Source: Actinomycetota bacterium (GTDB lineage: Bacteria > Actinomycetota > Actinomycetes > Nanopelagicales > Nanopelagicaceae). From it: a stretch of 5,997 nt of DNA. The notes under the pieces are model-generated. The model made no database searches and was not told the origin of the DNA. It worked only from the letters and a program-made list of their open reading frames with translations. Below are positions 1 through 4,660 of this stretch, piece by piece (within the stretch, counting starts at the first letter, position 1; every line of letters begins with the position of its first letter). The stretch lies in assembly GCA_009924725.1 (NCBI GenBank), contig RFRA01000070.1, forward strand, positions 1 through 5,997, written 5' to 3'. The position numbers and the translations under genes are program-made.

Positions 1-770
1 ATACCTGCAAAGATTCCTTCGATTTCTAATAGATCACGCACTCGCCGTACTGAATCTTCAGCACCCACTGAAAAGCGTCTAGTTAAAACCGTTGCGTCAT
101 AAAGTTCTGGGACAAAACCTTCATCGATATTTCTTAATCCATAAACCACTTCGCCGTAACGTGGTTCGGCTGCAACAATTGCAATATCTGGATTTTGTTC
201 TCGTAGATATTTGCCAGCACCCATTAACGTGCCAGTGGTTCCAAGCCCGGCAATAAAATGCGTGATCGTTGGCAAATCTTGCCAAATTTCAGGGCCAGTT
301 CCGCGATAGTGGGCTTCGGTATTTGCGGGATTTCCATATTGATATAGAAAAACCCATTCTGGATTTTGGGCAGCTAGTTCTTTTGCAATACGTACTGCCT
401 CATTAGAGCCACCTGCGGCGGGTGATGAAATTATTTTTGCGCCCCACATTTCAAGCAGCTGTCTGCGTTCAGGGCTAGTGTTTTCGGGCATTACACAAAT
501 TAATTTATACCCGCGAACTTTTGCTGCCATCGCTAATGAAATTCCAGTGTTACCGCTTGTTGGTTCCAGAATTGTGGCGCCAGGTTTTAACGAACCATCT
601 CGTTCAGCCGCATCGATCATGGAAATCGCGGTGCGATCTTTAATTGAACCAGTTGGGTTTCGATCTTCCATCTTCGCCCATAGCCGAACGTTCGGCGCAG
701 GTGAAAGACGCGGCAAGCCAATTAGCGGTGTGTGCCCGACAGAGTCTGCGAGCGAATCAAAGCGAGCCAT
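1..770 (-). CDS. cysM: O-phosphoserine-dependent cysteine synthase CysM, partial (3' end outside the window)
   Basis: This is a PLP-dependent beta-replacement enzyme that makes cysteine in the cytoplasm from O-phosphoserine, using the thiocarboxylated C-terminus of CysO as sulfur donor. The 256 visible residues start at the ATG at 770-768. Visible motifs are NPTGSIKDR at 38-46, whose Lys44 is the expected Schiff-base lysine, the substrate loop TSGNTG at 71-76, and the phosphate-binding glycine-rich loop GLGTTGT at 175-181. From memory of the M. tuberculosis CysM sequence (323 residues), similarity is high throughout. Arg213 aligns with M. tuberculosis Arg220, the residue linked to preference for O-phosphoserine over O-acetylserine. 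A loop near residue 26 is about seven residues shorter. About 65 C-terminal residues should lie beyond base 1. The start sits two bases after the cysO stop, so the genes are almost certainly cotranscribed. Confidence 0.95.
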   Translation of the reverse strand, partial: MARFDSLADSVGHTPLIGLPRLSPAPNVRLWAKMEDRNPTGSIKDRTAISMIDAAERDGSLKPGATILEPTSGNTGISLAMAAKVRGYKLICVMPENTSPERRQLLEMWGAKIISSPAAGGSNEAVRIAKELAAQNPEWVFLYQYGNPANTEAHYRGTGPEIWQDLPTITHFIAGLGTTGTLMGAGKYLREQNPDIAIVAAEPRYGEVVYGLRNIDEGFVPELYDATVLTRRFSVGAEDSVRRVRDLLEIEGIFAG

Positions 771-772
771 TA

Positions 773-1051
773 TTAGCCACCAGCGACTGCGGGCAAGATG
801 GTGATTGAGTCACCGCTCTTTAATTGCGCAGTTAACGAACCGATGAATCGAACATCTTCATCATTTATGTAAACATTAATGAAGCGACGTAGTACGCCAT
901 TTTCAAGTAGGCGATCAGCTAACCCTGGATATTGAGCCTCAAGGTCGGCAATTACCGCTGCCAGATCTGCGCCAGTTGCCGAAACTAACTTCTGCTCTTT
1001 TGTGAAAGGGCGAAGAATGGTTGGGATACGTACTTCGACAGTTGCGCTCAT
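773..1051 (-). CDS. cysO: Sulfur-carrier protein CysO (ThiS/MoaD family)
   Basis: This is a 92-residue ubiquitin-like sulfur carrier. It ends in the exposed diglycine AVAGG needed for C-terminal adenylation and thiocarboxylation, and the thiocarboxylate is the sulfide source used by CysM. The N-terminal VRIPTILRPFT, central VNDEDVRF-like segment (here INDEDVRF, residues 62-69) and C-terminal ILPAVAGG match mycobacterial CysO (93 residues), so this is CysO and not ThiS or MoaD. The ATG at 1051 has a purine-rich AGAGAG about nine bases upstream. The stop is two bases from the cysM start, and the GGT GGC codons for the terminal diglycine lie where a Shine-Dalgarno for cysM would be expected. No MoeZ/MoeB-type activating enzyme is in the window, so it must be encoded elsewhere. 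Confidence 0.95.
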   Translation of the reverse strand: MSATVEVRIPTILRPFTKEQKLVSATGADLAAVIADLEAQYPGLADRLLENGVLRRFINVYINDEDVRFIGSLTAQLKSGDSITILPAVAGG

Positions 1052-1094
1052 GATCTAATTCTCTCTAGTTATTGGTATTGATACAAATTGAAAT

Positions 1095-1110
1095 TGAATA
1101 AAACTATTCA
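1095..1110. repeat. Small inverted repeat in the mec-cysO gap
   Basis: TGAATA-AAAC-TATTCA is a perfect 6-bp inverted repeat with a 4-base spacer, in the 78-bp gap between the mec stop and the cysO start. It is AT-rich and has no T-run after it on the minus strand, so it does not look like a terminator. It could be a weak mRNA hairpin or an operator half-site pair. Chance occurrence in AT-rich DNA is possible. Confidence 0.3.
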
Positions 1111-1129
1111 GCGCCGATTAATTTAAACT

Positions 1130-1552
1130 TTAACGAATGAATTCAACTGGCTCTTCAGTAACTACACTATTAATTATTCGATACGAACGAAATTCGGTTG
1201 CAGGTGCAATCTCTTCGCGGGTAGATACCAATACATAATGCGCACCTGGTTCGCTGGCATAAGAGATATCTGTGCGAGATGGATAAGCTTCAGTTTCAGT
1301 ATGCGAATGATAAATAACGATTATTTCTTCATCATTATCGTCAACTTCGCGATAGAGAGCTAACAAATCTTTCGGATCAAATTCATAAAAAGTTGGTGAC
1401 GCGGCTGCATTGAACATCGGCTTAAGTCGTTCAGCCTTTCCCTCGCGACCAATGATCACACCGCAGGCCTCATTCGGATATTCGGCTCGGGCTTGGGCCA
1501 ACATCGCATCGGCCATCTCTTGCGGGATTTGTAAACCGCTCACAGCGCTCAT
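1130..1552 (-). CDS. mec: CysO-cysteine peptidase Mec (JAMM/MPN+ zinc metalloprotease, M67)
   Basis: This 140-residue zinc peptidase is expected to hydrolyse the CysO-cysteine adduct, releasing free cysteine and regenerating CysO. The full JAMM signature is visible: Glu28 in the NEACGVIIG segment, then H82-S-H84 followed by Ser92 and Asp95 (HxH-x7-S-x2-D). These supply the zinc ligands and catalytic glutamate of the family. The size fits stand-alone actinobacterial Mec proteins. The ATG at 1552 was chosen because it gives a complete N-terminus (MSAVSGLQIP) and has an AAAGGAC sequence upstream, although the spacing of about 12 bases is long. The gene heads the minus-strand group mec-cysO-cysM and is divergent from actinorhodopsin. 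In M. tuberculosis the same trio lies downstream of clpS-aosR. Here the trio is separated from that pair by about 3.1 kb, so mec needs its own promoter within 1553-1860. Confidence 0.93.
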   Translation of the reverse strand: MSAVSGLQIPQEMADAMLAQARAEYPNEACGVIIGREGKAERLKPMFNAAASPTFYEFDPKDLLALYREVDDNDEEIIVIYHSHTETEAYPSRTDISYASEPGAHYVLVSTREEIAPATEFRSYRIINSVVTEEPVEFIR

Positions 1553-1584
1553 GTGTCTTTTTTGTCCTTTTTTGATGGTAACTC

Positions 1585-1600
1585 AGATTTTGAAAAATCT
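1585..1600. repeat. Perfect palindrome upstream of mec
   Basis: AGATTTT-GA-AAAATCT is a perfect 7-bp inverted repeat with a 2-base centre, lying 33-48 bases upstream of the mec start. Its tight symmetry suits a dimeric DNA-binding protein better than an RNA hairpin, because two loop bases are too few. The position would suit repression or activation of mec-cysO-cysM. No regulator can be named from the sequence. Confidence 0.4.
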
Positions 1601-1671
1601 AGTGATAACCCTCTGAAATAACCCTTGACCTGATGAAAATTAGTCTACCCGTTGGTAAATATTAAAAAAAG

Positions 1672-1701
1672 TTGCGAATAAGTCGCATTTATTCTTGCGA
1701 A
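1672..1701. repeat. Composite repeat between mec and actinorhodopsin
   Basis: TTGCGAA occurs twice as a direct repeat (1672-1678 and 1695-1701). Between and overlapping them is the inverted repeat GAATAA-N7-TTATTC (1676-1694). The element lies near the middle of the 308-bp divergent region and could serve either transcription direction. It is a candidate operator only, since AT-rich six-base repeats can arise by chance. Confidence 0.35.
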
Positions 1702-1728
1702 ATCCCTAAATCAGGCGCACCATTTACC

Positions 1729-1759
1729 TTGGTTTGAATAGAACTGCGTTAGTTATACG
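1729..1759 (+). promoter_or_regulatory. Candidate promoter for actinorhodopsin
   Basis: TTGGTT (1729-1734) and TATACG (1754-1759) resemble -35 and -10 hexamers separated by 19 bases, which is longer than the usual 17. Transcription would start near 1766 and give a leader of about 95 bases. The -10 match is four of six and the -35 match is weak outside TTG. A TTGACC at 1625-1630 is a better -35, but I see no well-spaced -10 for it. Confidence 0.3.
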
Positions 1760-1780
1760 AGACCTTCATATGATCTCTCG
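1758..1780 (+). repeat. Inverted repeat at the expected actinorhodopsin transcription start
   Basis: CGAGA (1758-1762) is mirrored by TCTCG (1776-1780), and the palindrome TCATATGA (1766-1773) sits between them with its centre within half a base of the outer arms. It overlaps the candidate -10 and start site. It could therefore be an operator, or a 5'-end hairpin if transcription starts upstream of it. Confidence 0.35.
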
Positions 1781-1860
1781 TCTGGCAGATACGTTTTCTG
1801 ATTCGAACGCCAGCCTCGCCCGAGGTCTGGTTTTACAAAGCCCCACGGAGGCTTAATTAG
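1781..1860 (+). promoter_or_regulatory. Structured 5' leader of actinorhodopsin with competing hairpins and Shine-Dalgarno
   Basis: The leader can fold in mutually exclusive ways. CCAG (1810-1813) can pair with CTGG at 1782-1785, extended by CGTT/AACG at 1792-1795/1806-1809. It can instead pair with CTGG at 1827-1830, extended by CCTC/GAGG at 1814-1817/1822-1825 around a GCCC loop, followed by TTTT. The Shine-Dalgarno GGAGG (1847-1851), nine bases before the ATG, lies partly in its own hairpin (AAGCC/GGCTT, 1838-1842/1850-1854). It can also be masked by GCCTC at 1813-1817 pairing with GAGGC at 1848-1852. The pairings are visible in the sequence. Regulation is inference, and no known riboswitch class is recognised. 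Confidence 0.45.
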
Positions 1861-2622
1861 ATGATTAATCTAGACTCAAACCAATGGAACCTCGTTTATA
1901 ACGTATTTTCATTCGGTTTAATCTCAATGCTTGCATGCACCGTGTACACGCTTGTGTCACAAGCACGAGTATTGCCTAAGTACCGCAACGCCCTTGTAAT
2001 GTCATCAATGGTTACATTCATTGCTGGCTACCACTACTGGCGTATCTTCAACTCATTCGATCACGCATCAACTGGCATGGCCGTTAAGGTTTCAGGCGAT
2101 CAGGGTGCATTCAATGAGGCATATCGTTATGTTGACTGGCTACTAACTGTTCCTCTACTTCTAGTAGAAGTTGTTGCAGTGCTTGCACTTGCAAAGGAAG
2201 TTTCAAAGTCACTCATCACTCGTTTGGTTCCAGCATCAGCTGCAATGATCGCACTTGGTTACCCAGGTGAAATCTCAAACGACCAGAACACACAGATCCT
2301 TTACGGTGTTCTATCAACACTTCCATTCCTATACATCCTTTACGTACTATTCGTAGAGCTTGGTAAGTCATTAGATCGTCAACCAGAAGGTGTTGCAGCA
2401 ACCGTTGGTCGCTTGCGCCTACTTCTAATTGCGACCTGGGGCGTTTACCCAGTTTCATACATCCTTGGTATGGGCGAAGGAATGGCTTCAGCAGAACAAT
2501 TCGTTGGCGTACAGGTTGGTTACACAATCGCTGACGTTCTAGCTAAGTGCGTATTCGGTCTAACAATTCTAAAGATCGCTCGCATGAAGTCAATGGCAGA
2601 AGGCATGAAGGAAGATCACTAA
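1861..2622 (+). CDS. actR: Actinorhodopsin, light-driven proton pump
   Basis: This 253-residue seven-helix microbial rhodopsin sits in the inner membrane and pumps protons outward using retinal. Helix C reads RYVDWLLTVPLLLVE. Asp92 is the proton acceptor, Thr96 the middle residue and Glu103 the donor, the DTE pattern of proteorhodopsin-type pumps. Arg89, Asp225 and the retinal lysine Lys229 in helix G are also present. Leu100 is at the spectral tuning site (proteorhodopsin 105), which predicts green absorption. Helix E reads YGVLSTLPFLYILYVLF and aligns Gly149 with bacteriorhodopsin Trp138, the position where xanthorhodopsin has the glycine that opens a window for a carotenoid antenna. The start is fixed by GGAGG nine bases upstream. 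Codon use is strongly skewed: all 18 serines are TCA and all nine lysines AAG, unlike the neighbours, which suggests very high expression. An intrinsic terminator follows. Confidence 0.97.
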   Translation: MINLDSNQWNLVYNVFSFGLISMLACTVYTLVSQARVLPKYRNALVMSSMVTFIAGYHYWRIFNSFDHASTGMAVKVSGDQGAFNEAYRYVDWLLTVPLLLVEVVAVLALAKEVSKSLITRLVPASAAMIALGYPGEISNDQNTQILYGVLSTLPFLYILYVLFVELGKSLDRQPEGVAATVGRLRLLLIATWGVYPVSYILGMGEGMASAEQFVGVQVGYTIADVLAKCVFGLTILKIARMKSMAEGMKEDH

Positions 2623-2650
2623 GTTATAAATTGCAAGTTTAATCTTGCAG

Positions 2651-2685
2651 GAGGGAAGGCGGGAAACCGCCTTCCCTCTTTTTTT
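2651..2685 (+). terminator. Intrinsic terminator of actinorhodopsin
   Basis: There is a perfect 12-bp GC-rich stem (2651-2662 with 2667-2678) around a GAAA tetraloop, followed by seven T residues, starting 28 bases after the stop codon. It is strong and clearly oriented for plus-strand transcription, so the opsin mRNA is probably monocistronic and the next gene needs its own promoter. Confidence 0.95.
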
Positions 2686-2690
2686 ATACC

Positions 2691-2721
2691 TTGATCAGAA
2701 TCTGGAAAGACAGATTAGAAT
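2691..2721 (+). promoter_or_regulatory. Candidate promoter for the small membrane protein
   Basis: TTGATC (2691-2696) and TAGAAT (2716-2721, five of six bases of TATAAT) are separated by 19 bases, directly after the terminator. A start near 2728 would leave a leader of under ten bases before the TTG at 2737. TAAATT at 2722-2727 is an alternative -10 that would make the mRNA nearly leaderless. Confidence 0.4.
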
Positions 2722-2736
2722 TAAATTACTGACCGG

Positions 2737-2994
2737 TTGAAAGGAAAACTCAAAATTATTAACAACTACCGCATGTGGGCCTACGCCCTAATAGCAACAG
2801 GCTGTATCAACTGGAGCTACCAACGTGATGAAGCTGGCGTAATAACAAATAGCGCATATGTGATAGTTCCTGGACTGATCCTCTTTGCAATCACCTTCAA
2901 CAAAACCCTTGCCGCTAAGCTAAATTCAAAAGTGGCTATGTATTTCTGGGGCGTGGTTGGTGGGCTGGCTTTAGTTTTCGCCTTTGTTAACTGA
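2737..2994 (+). CDS. Small hypothetical membrane protein inside the phototrophy cassette
   Basis: I do not recognise this 85-residue protein. It has about three hydrophobic segments, near residues 12-27, 38-54 and 66-84, joined by short loops (charged DEAG at about 31-34 and a lysine-containing NKTLAAKLNSK loop), so it is probably an integral inner-membrane protein. The start is uncertain. The longest frame begins with TTG at 2737 and has no Shine-Dalgarno. An ATG at 2773 gives 73 residues but cuts into the lead-up to the first membrane segment, and the nearest AAAGGA lies about 28 bases away. It stands alone after the opsin terminator and ends two bases from the convergent crtYd stop. Its place between opsin and carotenoid genes suggests, but does not show, a role in phototrophy such as carotenoid handling or opsin assembly. 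Confidence 0.7.
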   Translation: MKGKLKIINNYRMWAYALIATGCINWSYQRDEAGVITNSAYVIVPGLILFAITFNKTLAAKLNSKVAMYFWGVVGGLALVFAFVN

Positions 2995-2996
2995 TT

Positions 2997-3299
2997 TTAT
3001 AGTTCGTTAAGACGACGCTTGAAGAACTCCCAAGCTGAAATTGTTAAGAGGATCATCGAAAAACCAAATAATAAATCCTCGATTGGTGCTCCAGCTAACC
3101 GCTGACCGATGATTTCAGTATCTGAATACATGACTATTTTGTTCGAAGTCAGCCACCAATTAGTTAGTAACTGAAATGGCAAAATTAAAAAGTAAGTTAA
3201 CCAGAATATTCCTCTGGTCATCATTCTGGATTTAAGCAGAAATAGATCAAGTACAACGGCTACAAATACCGCACTAAGGGCAATATCAGAGTAGATCAT
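2997..3299 (-). CDS. crtYd: Lycopene cyclase subunit CrtYd (heterodimeric type, C-terminal half)
   Basis: This is one of two small membrane subunits that together cyclise lycopene ends to beta-ionone rings. The protein has 100 residues and three predicted membrane helices (about 5-22, 30-46, 73-92). Family motifs are TNWWLT at 46-51 and the acidic PIEDLLF at 72-78, the counterpart of PIEEVLF in the partner. I chose the ATG at 3299 over the in-frame ATG at 3320. AAAGGA lies about seven bases before 3299, while no good site precedes 3320, and the product then begins directly with the first helix. The start lies inside crtYc, a 14-base overlap that implies translational coupling and equal subunit amounts. 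Beta rather than epsilon specificity is inferred from Blh next door, because only beta rings yield retinal. Confidence 0.85.
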   Translation of the reverse strand: MIYSDIALSAVFVAVVLDLFLLKSRMMTRGIFWLTYFLILPFQLLTNWWLTSNKIVMYSDTEIIGQRLAGAPIEDLLFGFSMILLTISAWEFFKRRLNEL

Positions 3300-3642
3300 T
3301 CGAATCCTTTTTACCCTCATAGTTGTACTTTGACCACCCAGTTAATTTAGTTAGTGCCAAGTAAGTGATTACAGACATCATGGGCACAATTATGAAGAAT
3401 AAAACTTCTTCAATGGGTAACTTGCCTAGGAGCATGACTCCTAATATTTGATTTGGATCAAAAAACCAACTTCCTTTGCTAACTGCCCAAAAATCCCAAA
3501 TCAAATAGATAACTAGGATTAGCGAATCTGTAAGGAGGAATAACTTTAGTTTTTTGGAAAATTGCAATCTAAATCCGAAATTCACTCCGATCGCGCAGAT
3601 TGCCACGAAAATCAAGACATATGAGTAGTGCAGATTTTCCAC
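3286..3642 (-). CDS. crtYc: Lycopene cyclase subunit CrtYc (heterodimeric type, N-terminal half)
   Basis: This is the partner subunit of the heterodimeric lycopene cyclase in the inner membrane. It has 118 residues and three membrane helices (about 6-24, 34-52, 78-98). FDPNQ at 61-65 and PIEEVLFF at 76-83 are the hallmark motifs of the CrtYc/CarR lycopene cyclase domain. Translation most likely begins at the GTG at 3642, with GAGAGGA about eight bases upstream. The last 14 bases overlap the crtYd start. The gene is divergent from blh with only 45 bases between the two start codons, so promoters for both directions must overlap or reach into coding sequence. By eye crtYc-crtYd is richer in A+T than the cysteine genes. 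Homologues CrtYe/Yf make epsilon rings in decaprenoxanthin producers, and motifs alone do not exclude that activity. Confidence 0.88.
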   Translation of the reverse strand: MENLHYSYVLIFVAICAIGVNFGFRLQFSKKLKLFLLTDSLILVIYLIWDFWAVSKGSWFFDPNQILGVMLLGKLPIEEVLFFIIVPMMSVITYLALTKLTGWSKYNYEGKKDSNDLL

Positions 3643-3676
3643 ACCTAATCCTCTCGCAATCCGATCAATTTGAGCC

Positions 3677-3682
3677 TAATCT
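3677..3682 (+). promoter_or_regulatory. Candidate -10 for leaderless blh transcription
   Basis: TAATCT lies six bases before the blh ATG at 3689, and no Shine-Dalgarno precedes that ATG. If this is the -10, transcription starts at or next to the A of the start codon, giving a leaderless mRNA, a form common in actinobacteria. I see no convincing -35, so the call rests on spacing and the missing ribosome site. Confidence 0.35.
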
Positions 3683-3688
3683 GTAGCC

Positions 3689-4660
3689 ATGAGCCAGACT
3701 CTTTTTAGAATTTATCAAGGGGCCGGCCTATTTTCCAGAGCTATGGCAGCTATTGCAGTTCTTCTATTTGCCGGACTCGAATTGACTAACTTTGAGCTAA
3801 CCATAAAAGCTCAAGTTGCTTTAGCTGTTATTGCGCTGGCGATTGGCATTCCACATGGCGCTATCGATCATTTGATTGCAATCCCCCGTGATTCCACCAA
3901 AAAATTTATCGCATTTATTGCCATCTACACTTTAATTGCCATTGTTGCTGCATTAGCTATCGCAAAATGGAATCTGGTTGGCTTTCAACTGGTAGTTCTC
4001 ATGAGTGCGCTGCATTTTGGTTTTGGTGATTCAGCATTTGCTAACGAAGGCCGAGCAGCAGAGAAGAGAGCCGGCTACTCAAATATTGCTATTACTAGCT
4101 ATGCAATTCCAGCTGGGTTCTTGCCAGTTGTACTGCCGCTAACTGATCAGCGAACTCTTGATGTACTGAAAGAACTAAACCCAACTTTGATTGAGTGGGC
4201 TGGGAGCTTTACCGAGTTGCTCAGAAATTCAACGCTCATAATTGCCGTGTTTTCAACTTTGCTGCTGGTTATCACTCGGGGCTATTTACTTGCACTTGAT
4301 TTGATTTTGTTGTTGGCACTCTCTTTCGTCGCACCCCCTTTAGTTGCCTTTGCAGTTTACTTTGGCCTTTGGCATGCAATTCGGCATACAGCTCGGTTGG
4401 TTCCTAAATTGCCGAGAGCAATGGCGAAAGTTTCAACTGAAAAACCGTTAGCAATTTTTTTCACCGCTGTGATACCTGGGCTTTACGCGATACTCGGAAT
4501 ATTTGTGATCGGCATAATTTTCGTTGCCCGGGGCACTACCGAAGTTTCCCGAGATTTCCTCTGGGTGATTTTGGTAATCATCTGGGCGCTTACAGTTCCG
4601 CACATGGCAACCACAGCGAAATTTGATCTGCGTGCTTTTAAGAACTCGCTTCGTCCATAA
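3689..4660 (+). CDS. blh: Beta-carotene 15,15'-dioxygenase, Brp/Blh family
   Basis: This integral membrane iron enzyme cleaves beta-carotene at the central double bond with oxygen, giving two retinals for the opsin. The 323 residues are strongly hydrophobic with many predicted helices, a normal size for the family. Conserved histidine motifs that bind the iron or sit nearby are visible: PHGAIDH at 55-61, HFGFGD at 109-114, WHAIRH at 228-233 and His305 in VPHM. All expected clusters are intact, so the enzyme should be active. The start at 3689 has no Shine-Dalgarno and may be leaderless. The gene is divergent from crtYc, whose product supplies its substrate. Its last 23 bases overlap the end of the convergent DUF2017 gene. 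Its lysine and serine codons are mixed, mostly AAA for lysine, in contrast to the opsin gene. Confidence 0.93.
   Translation: MSQTLFRIYQGAGLFSRAMAAIAVLLFAGLELTNFELTIKAQVALAVIALAIGIPHGAIDHLIAIPRDSTKKFIAFIAIYTLIAIVAALAIAKWNLVGFQLVVLMSALHFGFGDSAFANEGRAAEKRAGYSNIAITSYAIPAGFLPVVLPLTDQRTLDVLKELNPTLIEWAGSFTELLRNSTLIIAVFSTLLLVITRGYLLALDLILLLALSFVAPPLVAFAVYFGLWHAIRHTARLVPKLPRAMAKVSTEKPLAIFFTAVIPGLYAILGIFVIGIIFVARGTTEVSRDFLWVILVIIWALTVPHMATTAKFDLRAFKNSLRP

Noticed and set aside
478..804. Plus-strand frame of 108 residues inside cysM and cysO
   Set aside because: It is antisense to two clearly identified genes and has no family resemblance or ribosome site.
1810..1834. Hairpin plus TTTT in the opsin leader as an intrinsic terminator
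   Set aside because: The stem is two 4-bp blocks with a bulge and only four T residues follow, so efficient termination is unlikely. It is kept as part of a possible leader switch.
3300..3320. Upstream ATG at 3320 as the crtYd start (107 residues)
   Set aside because: It adds a basic MRVKRIR stretch that overlaps crtYc by 35 bases and lacks a good ribosome site. The ATG at 3299 has AAAGGA at proper spacing and begins at the first membrane helix.
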